A stretch of DNA of 64,000 nucleotides, from the NCBI GenBank assembly GCA_964432565.1, contig CAYSOA010000002.1:62001-126000 (forward strand), read 5' to 3'. The stretch is from CAIOHW01 sp964432565. Lineage in GTDB: Bacteria; Bdellovibrionota; UBA1018. Numbering within the stretch: the first letter of the stretch is position 1; each line of letters starts with the position of its first letter. The position numbers and the translations under genes are program-made. The notes under the pieces are model-generated. The model had not been told where the DNA came from. It was given only the letters and a program-made list of their open reading frames with translations, and searched no databases. This document shows positions 34,275 through 42,032 of the stretch, in pieces.

Positions 34275-35195
34275 TCAAGTCTCTTCCGATTCGAACTCCG
34301 GGTCAATTTCTTCAGCTTCTTCCGGCTCATGAGAGGAGCTTTCATCACCTCCACTCTGATCAGATGCCTCGAAAGACAGGCGATCGTGCTCGTTGGCCAC
34401 GCGGGCCTCATCGGGAGTCAGGTACCCGGCTCGAACCATCTTTTCGAGGATGCGGGTCATCGTCGTTCGAGCATAGGACGTGAGACCCCTCTGACGAAAA
34501 GACTGCGAATAGCGAATCGGGCTGGGCAGAAGCATGGCGAGGAAGGCCCCCTCGCGAGGGCCCAGTTCGGACGGATCCTTCCCGAAATAGTGCTGGCTCG
34601 CCGCGCGAATGCCGAAAATCCCGGGTCCCCAGTGCGCAATATTGAAATAGGTCTCGAGAACTCGATTCTTACCGACCCTCTGGTCGAGACGAACGGCCAG
34701 ATACAGCTCCTTGAGCTTGCGCCAGATCGTCTTTTCACTCGTAAGGAACAAATTTTTGACGACCTGCTGGGTAATCGTACTCGCCCCCCGGGCAAACCGC
34801 CCTGCGGCAAGATCATGCTTGAGGGCATCACGAATCTGATTCAGGTCATAACCCTTGTGGGAATGATACGCCCAGTCCTCGGACACGATCACCGCTCCAA
34901 CAGCCGAACTGGAAATCCTGGAAAGCGACACCCAGCCCGCTGGCCTCGAGCGGGTCCAACGAACGGAAAACGATGATTCTTTTTGTGGAGCCACCACCGG
35001 AAAGTAACCCGAGAGCACTTCGACGTCCGGGAACTCACGGGACCAGAGTTGAAACGCAACCCCTCCCGCCCCAGCCACGAACAACGAGCTGCCAACGATC
35101 AGGGCAAACAAAAAGAGCGGATATGCTCTTGAACGCAACCGCCCTCGGGACACTTCCACAGCCGGCCTGCGCGAGCGAGACTTTCGACGAACCAC
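34275..35195 (-). CDS. Stand-alone GT51 peptidoglycan glycosyltransferase (MtgA-like)
   Basis: The GT51 domain shows SEDWAYHSHKG (catalytic Glu), GASTITQQVVKNLFLT, RKLKELYLAVRLD and NIAHWGPGIFGI. No transpeptidase domain follows. Instead there is a short acidic tail rich in Glu. One membrane segment precedes the domain. The open frame runs on to 35504, but that part overlaps the divergent AMP nucleosidase gene. The GTG at 35195, about 10 bases after CGGAG, is the best start, though others are possible. It polymerises lipid II and probably works with the adjacent transpeptidase. Confidence 0.87.
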   Translation of the reverse strand: MVRRKSRSRRPAVEVSRGRLRSRAYPLFLFALIVGSSLFVAGAGGVAFQLWSREFPDVEVLSGYFPVVAPQKESSFSVRWTRSRPAGWVSLSRISSSAVGAVIVSEDWAYHSHKGYDLNQIRDALKHDLAAGRFARGASTITQQVVKNLFLTSEKTIWRKLKELYLAVRLDQRVGKNRVLETYFNIAHWGPGIFGIRAASQHYFGKDPSELGPREGAFLAMLLPSPIRYSQSFRQRGLTSYARTTMTRILEKMVRAGYLTPDEARVANEHDRLSFEASDQSGGDESSSHEPEEAEEIDPEFESEET

Positions 35196-35246
35196 GTTGG
35201 CAAAACTCCGCTTGTTTCGACTTTTGCCAAATTGTAGACTCGACCC

Positions 35247-36107
35247 GTGCAAATCAAGAAAAAAACTCAGAAAAGCCTGCCCGGCTTGATGAACAACCCG
35301 TTCATCTTTCCCAATAGCAACCGCATCTATACGAACGCCAAAAAGCGAAAGATCGCTGAAGACATGCTGGAGCGATACACCGGAAGCCCGCTCAGCCATT
35401 TCCGCAAGCAGATCATTCTGACCAACTTCGACTACTATCTGGACCGGTTCGACAAGATCTGCGGAAGCGAAAAGTGCAAGGGCTCGGCGATGAGCGTCGT
35501 CCACAGCAAGAGTGCCGATGTGTCGATTGTTGACTTCTCGATCGGATCACCAACCGCTGCTCTGATCATTGAACTCCTCTCCACCATTGAACCCACGGCC
35601 GTGCTGCTTCTGGGAATGTGCGGCGGTCTTCACCGCTCCTTGAAGGTCGGCGACTTTCTGGTCCCGACCGCAGCAATCCGGGATGAGGGCGCCTCCCGCC
35701 ACTTCATGCCTGCCCAGGTTCCTGCGCTTCCCACCTTCAAGATCCAAAAATTCGTTTCTCAAATCGTTGTGGAGAAGGGCCTCGACTACCGCACCGGAGT
35801 CGTCCACACGACCGACTACCGATTCTGGGAGTTCGATGACCGCTTCAAGGCCCAGCTTTATGAAGAACGTGCTCTCGGAATCGACATGGAAACTGCGACC
35901 CTGTTCGTGGGCGGCTTCGCAGCAAAGGTTCCCATCGGCGCACTGCTGCTGGTGTCCGACCTCCCGCTGCAGCGCAATGGCATCAAGACCAAAAAGTCTG
36001 CGTCGGCGGTTTTCCGAAAGTTTACCGACCTGCATCTGGAAATCGGGATCAAGGCCATGAGCGAGATCGCCGAGCGCGGGGAACATATCCGGCACTACAA
36101 GTGGTAA
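35247..36107 (+). CDS. amn: AMP nucleosidase, short form
   Basis: AMP nucleosidase splits AMP to adenine and ribose 5-phosphate. The phosphorylase-fold motifs GSPTAALIIELLS, LLLGMCGGLH and GIDMETATLF are seen, the last including the ribose- and base-binding residues. Length is about 286 aa. The long E. coli Amn has an extra N-terminal regulatory domain that is absent here, as in Bacteroidetes-type enzymes. The start is uncertain: GTG at 35247 or ATG at 35289, neither with a clear Shine-Dalgarno. It is divergent from the GT51 gene and precedes mreB. Confidence 0.87.
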   Translation: MQIKKKTQKSLPGLMNNPFIFPNSNRIYTNAKKRKIAEDMLERYTGSPLSHFRKQIILTNFDYYLDRFDKICGSEKCKGSAMSVVHSKSADVSIVDFSIGSPTAALIIELLSTIEPTAVLLLGMCGGLHRSLKVGDFLVPTAAIRDEGASRHFMPAQVPALPTFKIQKFVSQIVVEKGLDYRTGVVHTTDYRFWEFDDRFKAQLYEERALGIDMETATLFVGGFAAKVPIGALLLVSDLPLQRNGIKTKKSASAVFRKFTDLHLEIGIKAMSEIAERGEHIRHYKW

Positions 36108-36128
36108 TTCGGGGCAAGTGAGTACGAC

Positions 36129-37160
36129 ATGCTGAAGAAAATTCTCGACTTCTTTTCGAACGATCTGGCCATCGATCTCGGTACTGCAAACACCCTGGTG
36201 TTTGCCCGCGACCGGGGGATCATCATCAACGAGCCCTCGGTGGTCGCCATCCATAGGAATGCGAGAGGCCAGACAAGGGTTCTGGCTGTAGGCAAGGAGG
36301 CCAAGGACATGCTGGGGCGCACCCCGGGGTCGATTCAGGCTATCCGGCCCCTCAAGGACGGCGTGATCGCGGACTTCGAAGTCACCCAGTCGATGCTCAA
36401 ATACTTCATCCAGAAGGCCAGTGAGCGACGAACCTTCATTCGTCCCCGCATCATCATCTGCATCCCATTCGGCATCACGCAGGTCGAGAAACGAGCCGTC
36501 AAAGAATCAGCCCAGTCGGCCGGTGCCCGCGAAGTCTACCTCATCGAGGAGCCGATGGCGGCCGCTCTGGGCGCCGGGCTTCCGATTCGCGAACCCAGTG
36601 GAAACATGATCGTCGATATTGGCGGCGGAACGACTGAAGTCGCAGTGATTTCGCTCGGAGGGATTGTCTACTCCAGATCCGTCCGTGTGGCAGGAGACAA
36701 GTTCGACGAATCGATCGTCAGCTACATCAAGCGCAAATACTCGCTTCTCATTGGTGAACGAACGGCGGAACAGATCAAGCTGTCGATTGGCTGCGCCTAT
36801 CCGTTTGACGAAGAGAAGACCTACGAAGTCAAGGGTCGCGACCTGATCAGCGGCGCACCGAAAACCATCGAGGTGAACTCCGAAGAGATTCGAGACGCCC
36901 TGGCTGAACCCGTCTCGGCGGTGGTGGATGCCATCAAGACCGCGCTCGAGCGCACTCCCCCGGAGCTCGCTGCCGACATCGTCGACAACGGCATCATCCT
37001 TGCCGGTGGCGGCTCGATGCTCGCCAACCTCGACATTCTCATCAAGGAAAAGACGGGTCTGCCCGTCGCGCTTGCCGAGGATCCCCTCACCTGCGTGGTT
37101 CGGGGCTCGGGCAAGGCTCTTCAAGACATGGATCTACTGAGAAAGGTGACGATTGTTTGA
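36129..37160 (+). CDS. mreB: Rod-shape determining actin homologue MreB
   Basis: MreB forms membrane-bound filaments that guide lateral wall growth. The actin-fold motifs AIDLGTANTLVF, VDIGGGTTEVAVISL and IILAGGGSMLANLD are present. Length is 343 aa. The mreC, mreD, rodA and mrdA genes that often follow are not here. A PilZ gene follows instead, overlapping by 8 bases. Confidence 0.97.
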   Translation: MLKKILDFFSNDLAIDLGTANTLVFARDRGIIINEPSVVAIHRNARGQTRVLAVGKEAKDMLGRTPGSIQAIRPLKDGVIADFEVTQSMLKYFIQKASERRTFIRPRIIICIPFGITQVEKRAVKESAQSAGAREVYLIEEPMAAALGAGLPIREPSGNMIVDIGGGTTEVAVISLGGIVYSRSVRVAGDKFDESIVSYIKRKYSLLIGERTAEQIKLSIGCAYPFDEEKTYEVKGRDLISGAPKTIEVNSEEIRDALAEPVSAVVDAIKTALERTPPELAADIVDNGIILAGGGSMLANLDILIKEKTGLPVALAEDPLTCVVRGSGKALQDMDLLRKVTIV

Positions 37161-37905
37161 GCAGAATGGGTTTTTTCTCATCGACGATGAGGGCACCCGA
37201 CTCAGGCTCGTCCGCGAAGGCGCCCGAAACCAGTCGGCGGCAACCCTGTGGACCCCGGGAAGGACCATTGTCCTCCGGCTGAGAATCCTGGAATTCGACA
37301 TCCAGAAGAACTTGTTCCGCACGAGTCTGCCGGATGGCCCGTCGCTTAAGCGAGTGCTCGCCATCCTTTCCTCCGACTCCGGAGTGTTTTTCAACGTGGA
37401 GCTTGCGGACACCCACATTCTCTTCCAGACGACTCTGAAGGAGTTTGATCACGACAACGGAATCCTGAGCTTCAATAACCCGGAGGCTGTCTACAAGATC
37501 CAGCAACGAAAGCATCCCCGACTGATCATCGAGAAGCCGTCTTCAGTGAGAGCGTTTCATGATGACCCCCTGCAGCCTGGCCGGTCGATTCAGCGCCGGG
37601 TCGTGGATCTGAGCATCGGCGGAATGTCGATGCGGCTATTCTTCGGAGAGGAGCGGCACTATCGTATTGGGCAGTCACTGAATTCCATCCGACTGCAAAT
37701 CGGCCAGAAGTTCGTCCCGTGTTCAGGCCAGATTCAAAACATCCGCGTTTTCAAGCATCCAAACGGAGCGTCCGAGCTGATCATGGGGATTACCTTCCTC
37801 GAAATGACTGAGGCTGCGCAGAGCACGATCTCGACGTTTGTCGATCGCGAACTGCTCAAGCTTTTTGGAAGAATGCTGACCAAACAGACGCAAGATCACG
37901 GGTAA
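37153..37905 (+). CDS. PilZ domain protein, likely c-di-GMP receptor
   Basis: The C-terminal half carries both c-di-GMP-binding motifs of PilZ, RKHPR (RxxxR) and DLSIGGMS (DxSxxG). The N-terminal half (about 1-110) is beta-rich and resembles the YcgR-type flanking domain, though I cannot assign it firmly. Length is 250 aa. It starts with TTG at 37153, supported by AAAGG 6 bases upstream. It overlaps the mreB stop, so the two are co-translated. A link between c-di-GMP and cell shape or motility is possible but inferred. Confidence 0.85.
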   Translation: MFEQNGFFLIDDEGTRLRLVREGARNQSAATLWTPGRTIVLRLRILEFDIQKNLFRTSLPDGPSLKRVLAILSSDSGVFFNVELADTHILFQTTLKEFDHDNGILSFNNPEAVYKIQQRKHPRLIIEKPSSVRAFHDDPLQPGRSIQRRVVDLSIGGMSMRLFFGEERHYRIGQSLNSIRLQIGQKFVPCSGQIQNIRVFKHPNGASELIMGITFLEMTEAAQSTISTFVDRELLKLFGRMLTKQTQDHG

Positions 37906-37908
37906 ACC

Positions 37909-38520
37909 ATGGCCTACAACCCCAAGGACTATTACTTCCACAAAGCCAAACAGGAAAACTACGCTGCAAGATCGGCCTTCAAGCTCGAGGAGATGGACCA
38001 GCGATACCGCATCTTCAGGCCGGGCCAGCAGGTTCTGGATCTTGGCGCCGCGCCAGGGTCCTGGTCGCAATATGCGTCCAGGAAAGTGGGAAACAAGGGA
38101 AGGGTCTTGGGAATCGACCTCCAGAAAATCACCATCCGGATGCAGAACACGGTGTTTATCCAGGCCGACATCAGAGACATGAGCCTCGAGCAGGTCATGG
38201 AGCAGCACGGATTCATTCCGCCATTCCACATCGTCATGTCGGACATGGCCCCGAAGACCACGGGAATCCGTGTAACCGATCAGGCAAGATCACTCGAGCT
38301 ATGCGAGATCGCCCTCGAAGCTGCTCAGCGTTTTCTTTCTCTGCGAGGCACATTCATCGCCAAACTTTTTCACAGCGAGGACTTCGAGGGCTTCCGCGAA
38401 AAGCTTAGGGGACTCTTCGACAAGGTAGAGGTCCTGCGTCCCAAGAGCACACGAAAAGAGAGCAAGGAAATCTTTCTCGTCGGAATGGGCTTTAGGAAGC
38501 TCGAGCCACCCTCCCCCTAA
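37909..38520 (+). CDS. rlmE: 23S rRNA 2'-O-ribose methyltransferase RlmE (FtsJ/RrmJ)
   Basis: RlmE methylates the 2'-OH of U2552 in the 23S A-loop. The SAM motif DLGAAPGSWSQY and the K-D-K-E catalytic tetrad (SAFKLEE, SDMAPKT, FIAKLF, KESKEIF) are all present. Length is 203 aa. It follows the PilZ gene after 3 bases. Its stop overlaps the pilin-like gene on the other strand. Confidence 0.95.
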   Translation: MAYNPKDYYFHKAKQENYAARSAFKLEEMDQRYRIFRPGQQVLDLGAAPGSWSQYASRKVGNKGRVLGIDLQKITIRMQNTVFIQADIRDMSLEQVMEQHGFIPPFHIVMSDMAPKTTGIRVTDQARSLELCEIALEAAQRFLSLRGTFIAKLFHSEDFEGFREKLRGLFDKVEVLRPKSTRKESKEIFLVGMGFRKLEPPSP

Positions 38521-38690
38521 CGGGGCGCAGGACACTGGGGACAACCCTTGGCGATATCTCTCGCAATCGAGCGCCAGCTTCTTCGAAGTGAGGAGTTGAA
38601 TCCAGCGATGACGATCGAGAGTATGGAAAGCGCCATCAGCAGCGTCAGGACATACTCGATGATCGCCTGCCCCTTGTTGTCCTGTCTCAT
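38517..38690 (-). CDS. Small Flp/TadE-type pilin-like protein
   Basis: This 57-aa frame reads MRQDNKGQAIIEYVLTLLMA at its start, followed by more hydrophobic residues and a basic tail. The GQAxxEY motif directly before a hydrophobic helix is the class III (Flp/Tad) prepilin signature, with processing expected after G7. The C-terminus has a CPQC motif. It is shorter than most TadE proteins and near Flp size. No tad genes are close by. It converges on rlmE with a 4-base overlap, and is divergent from the TlpA-like gene. Confidence 0.7.
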   Translation of the reverse strand: MRQDNKGQAIIEYVLTLLMALSILSIVIAGFNSSLRRSWRSIARDIAKGCPQCPAPR

Positions 38691-38719
38691 TTCTCGATTT
38701 TAAGATATCCTTCTGATCC

Positions 38720-39304
38720 ATGACAAGTCCCGTTCCCCCCAGGAGTCGACGCTCGATCCTTCCCATCATTCTACCCATCCTGATCATCATCGCTGTCGCC
38801 TGGGGAGCACTCTTCTTTCTCAAGTCCTCGACCCCGAAACGACCGGCTACGGCTCTCGATGTTCGAGTGGGAATGAGTCTTCCGGATCTCGAGTTTGCGC
38901 GTCTGGATCAAACCAGTGCGCGACTCTCCGAACTGGCCGGCACCATCACGCTGATCAACTTTTGGGCCACCTGGTGCGAGGCCTGCATGGAGGAGATGCC
39001 GTCACTGGCGAAACTGCAGGAAGCCTACAAGGATCGTGGTCTGGTCATCCTCGGAGTCAACCTCGATAACAACCCTGCCACGGCCATTCCAGTGACCGAG
39101 AAGGAGTTCAATCTCGGCTTCTCGAGTTTCGTCGACAAGAACGGCGCATTGGGGGACGCCTTCGACGTCCACGCCATTCCCTTGACCATCACCATCGATC
39201 GATCCCGCCGAATTCTTGAAGTCAAGGCAGGAGACCGGAACTGGATGGACCGCGAATACCTCAAAAAACTGGACGGCTGGATGGACTCCGCCTCCCAGAA
39301 CTAA
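38720..39304 (+). CDS. TlpA/ResA-like membrane-anchored thioredoxin
   Basis: An N-terminal membrane anchor (about 13-34) holds a periplasmic thioredoxin-like domain with the redox pair WCEAC (Cys86 and Cys89) and a cis-Pro region (VHAIPLT). GMSLPDLEFA is the typical entry strand of the AhpC-TSA/Redoxin group. Length is 194 aa. It probably reduces disulfides in the periplasm, for example on cytochrome c or envelope proteins. It converges with hutI, overlapping by 4 bases. Confidence 0.87.
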   Translation: MTSPVPPRSRRSILPIILPILIIIAVAWGALFFLKSSTPKRPATALDVRVGMSLPDLEFARLDQTSARLSELAGTITLINFWATWCEACMEEMPSLAKLQEAYKDRGLVILGVNLDNNPATAIPVTEKEFNLGFSSFVDKNGALGDAFDVHAIPLTITIDRSRRILEVKAGDRNWMDREYLKKLDGWMDSASQN

Positions 39305-40557
39305 ACTCGCACCAATCCCGAAGGCCAGGCAAAACGGTAATAGAGTTCTTCAAACTGCTTGAATGGCAGGACTGCAAACGCTGCGTCCATGCCTGGCTCT
39401 AGCGTTCCACGACGATGTTGAAACCCCAGTGCGCAGGCTGCGTTGTAGGTGACTCCGGCAAAAAGTTCCACCCGAGAGAGCCCTAGATAGAGAGCCGCGA
39501 TCGTCATCACGGCAGGCAGATTGAGTGTCATGCACGATCCGGGGTTGTAGTCGGAGGCAATCGCCACTCTCGCGCCGCGCTCAATCAGGCGGCGTGCCGG
39601 CGCATGTGCCGCCTTGAGGTAGAATGCCGTTCCAGGAAGGAGGACTGCGGTCGTGGAGGAGTGTGCCAGTGCCTCGATTCCAAGATCAGAGATCTGAAGA
39701 AGATGATCTGCCGAGAGAGCCGAGAGATCGGCGGCAAGCTCCGCAGATTCGGTGTTCGACAGCTCATCGGCATGTATCTTGATTTGAAGTCCCGCCTGCC
39801 TCGCTGCCATCAGGATCCGACGTCCGTCATCTGGGGTAAAATAACCCTCATCGACAAAAACGTCACAGGCATCCGCAAGCTTTTTCTTTGCGACTTCGGG
39901 AATGGTTCGCTGAATGATTTCTTCGAGGTACTCTGCACGGCTCGCCCCCTCGGGAACCGCGTGCGCCCCCAGATAGGTGCTCTGAAAAAGCATCTCGGGG
40001 AACGCCCTCTTCAGCCTTTTGGCAACGCGAAGCTGTTTGAGTTCCGTTTCGTGATCGAGACCGTACCCGCTCTTGAGCTCCAGTGTACGAATCCCATAGC
40101 CCATGGCCTCTCGCACACGATGGCAGGCTGCCTCAAAAAGACTGTCCTCATCGGCTTCGCGCGTCGCTCGCACGGTGGTGAGAATCCCCCCGCCTTCTCG
40201 CGCAATCTGGGCGTAACTGACCCCGGCACACCGTCGGGCGAACTCCCGGGAGCGATCTCCGGAAAAGACGAGATGGGTATGCGCATCAACCAGTCCAGGC
40301 ACGATCGCACGCTGGCCCTTGAGGTTTCTACGCGAGCCGTTCAAGTATTTCTTCGGAAGCTCGGACGTCCCCCCAACCCAGAGAATCCGGTGGGGCACCT
40401 CCTTGCCCGCCACTTTTCGAACTGAATAGACCAGCGCACCATCATCGATCTGGCCAACATCATCTTCCTCCAGTAGTCGCCCGTCGCGACGACGCACTCC
40501 CGCGCCAGTCAGGATTTCTGAAGCATGAACCAGCACCTTGAAGGAAGAGGAGGCCAC
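39301..40557 (-). CDS. hutI: Imidazolonepropionase
   Basis: HutI hydrolyses 4-imidazolone-5-propanoate to formimino-glutamate, the third step of histidine breakdown. The amidohydrolase metal motif DAHTHLVFSGDRS and the family stretch LELKSGYGLDHETELK are present. Length is 418 aa. It is the last gene of the interrupted hut group, following a DUF11-like gene after 9 bases. No hutG or hutF for the next step is in the window. Confidence 0.96.
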   Translation of the reverse strand: MASSSFKVLVHASEILTGAGVRRRDGRLLEEDDVGQIDDGALVYSVRKVAGKEVPHRILWVGGTSELPKKYLNGSRRNLKGQRAIVPGLVDAHTHLVFSGDRSREFARRCAGVSYAQIAREGGGILTTVRATREADEDSLFEAACHRVREAMGYGIRTLELKSGYGLDHETELKQLRVAKRLKRAFPEMLFQSTYLGAHAVPEGASRAEYLEEIIQRTIPEVAKKKLADACDVFVDEGYFTPDDGRRILMAARQAGLQIKIHADELSNTESAELAADLSALSADHLLQISDLGIEALAHSSTTAVLLPGTAFYLKAAHAPARRLIERGARVAIASDYNPGSCMTLNLPAVMTIAALYLGLSRVELFAGVTYNAACALGFQHRRGTLEPGMDAAFAVLPFKQFEELYYRFAWPSGLVRV

Positions 40558-40566
40558 ATCCCCAAG

Positions 40567-41043
40567 CTAATCGCTTCGGATGAACGTTTCAATATCGCTG
40601 CACTTCCTGACGATACTCGGAGCCGAAAAACAAACCGTGTTCCGAATCCAACCCGACGCTGCCTCGCTGCCTGCCTTGAGTCGCAACCGGAAAGTGAGGG
40701 ACCCTTCGGGCTCCAGCCGAAGTTGTGTCCAGCGCGCCTGCTTGACGGGAGTCGGAGAGGCGCCCTCATTCCCCTCCACCACAAGACGATCGGGTTCCGG
40801 TCGCGACTCAACCCACGTCAATGACTGGGGCAGGTAATCGACCACCTCAAGCCCTTCAATCCTGCACTTTCCCGAATGGTGCAGAGAAATGGCAAACTCA
40901 AGAGTCTGGCCCGGAGAAACCCTGGGTGGCAGCTCCTGTCGAATCACCACACCTTCGCAGAGGCCCTCGGCCATCGCACCCACAGGATGGATCAGCAGCG
41001 CACAGAACCCCAAAACTCCGACTATGCTCTTCAATGAAACCAC
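40567..41043 (-). CDS. Secreted DUF11-like single-domain protein
   Basis: A signal peptide (ending GAMA) leads into about 130 residues of beta-sandwich character. The stretch VVDYLPQSLTWVES recalls DUF11/conserved-repeat surface domains, and four cysteines are present. The GTG at 41043, 7 bases after AGGA, overlaps the SGNH gene stop and gives 158 aa. Longer frames reach 41106. Function is unknown. It is co-transcribed with, and probably acts outside the cell near, the SGNH hydrolase. Confidence 0.65.
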   Translation of the reverse strand: MVSLKSIVGVLGFCALLIHPVGAMAEGLCEGVVIRQELPPRVSPGQTLEFAISLHHSGKCRIEGLEVVDYLPQSLTWVESRPEPDRLVVEGNEGASPTPVKQARWTQLRLEPEGSLTFRLRLKAGSEAASGWIRNTVCFSAPSIVRKCSDIETFIRSD

Positions 41044-42002
41044 GGCTGGTCCTTCCATGTCTGCAGCGAGATCTCCTGCTGGGCCCAACGTCCGGGATGA
41101 AAGCAATCTGCGGCAAGAGCACCCAGAGGAATCTCCAGTTGATAGAGTCGATCACTATAGAAGACTTCGAGGCCGGGAATCTCGGCAGATGCCTCAATGG
41201 CAACGCTTCGAATGACCGCATTCACCTGCTCAACGACGGCCAGACGCTGCAAGTACTCCTCCCGGCCCTGCCACACGGTGAGTGGAGTGCAGAACCGTAG
41301 AATTCGATCCCGGACCATCGAACAGCTCAAGCCAAAGAGCGTTCGCGCGTTACTGATGGACGGATCCCCCAGATTGGGGATTCTGGGAACTCCGACAAGT
41401 AGGACGCGAAGCGGCTCGCGACCAGCTCCCCATCTTCTCGCTCCCTTGGCTAGCGCAGAGAGCGCCTCAATGAAATTGCGGCGGAGTTGCCTGATGTCCA
41501 CCCGCGACGGATGGTCAAAACTGCAGGCATCGTTTGACCCGATGCTGATGGCTACATACAGCAACCCCTGATGACGCCCTTCTTCAAGCAATGACAATAG
41601 ACGCTTTACCTGGCCCTGCAGATCAACGCTTTCATCTCCAGGATGCGCAAAATTTGCGACTTCCAACGGCCCCAGTACCGAGCGGCCCAGCCACTCCTGC
41701 AGCAGCTTGAAATGCGATCGAATCTTCTCTCCGGAACCCCACGACAACGCCCGCTTGTTCGTATAGATCAGCTGCGGTTCGATTCCACTGTCGTACCAGT
41801 CTCGAACCTGCTGCTCCGGAGTCGGCGCAAACGGAATCGGCACATCGGCAAGCGTTCCGGCCGCGATCGAGTCACCCAGCACGCCCATCATCCAGGGCTT
41901 TTCAGTGGGCGGTCGAGGCCCCATCGCGTGGGCGAAGGACAGCACGCAGCACCAGTGAACAATGAAGGCCAGAAAGAGATTGCGGGGGACCACGCCCCAC
42001 AA
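41031..42002 (-). CDS. Exported SGNH/GDSL hydrolase
   Basis: A signal peptide (about 1-26) is followed by the SGNH blocks: GDS in GVLGDSIAAGT (catalytic Ser), Gly in HPGDES, GSND in ISIGSNDACSF and DCFHPG with the catalytic Asp and His. Such enzymes are extracytoplasmic esterases or lipases, and some act on acylated sugars. Length is 323 aa. It lies between hutU and the DUF11-like gene, in the hut operon but without an obvious role in histidine breakdown. Confidence 0.82.
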   Translation of the reverse strand: MWGVVPRNLFLAFIVHWCCVLSFAHAMGPRPPTEKPWMMGVLGDSIAAGTLADVPIPFAPTPEQQVRDWYDSGIEPQLIYTNKRALSWGSGEKIRSHFKLLQEWLGRSVLGPLEVANFAHPGDESVDLQGQVKRLLSLLEEGRHQGLLYVAISIGSNDACSFDHPSRVDIRQLRRNFIEALSALAKGARRWGAGREPLRVLLVGVPRIPNLGDPSISNARTLFGLSCSMVRDRILRFCTPLTVWQGREEYLQRLAVVEQVNAVIRSVAIEASAEIPGLEVFYSDRLYQLEIPLGALAADCFHPGRWAQQEISLQTWKDQPWFH

Positions 42003-42032
42003 CCCTGCAAATCAACGCCCCATGGCACGGGA

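Noticed and set aside
35196..35504. N-terminal extension of the GT51 gene
   Set aside because: It would overlap the AMP nucleosidase gene and its promoter on the other strand. The residues look unlike a transglycosylase N-terminus, and a better start exists at 35195.
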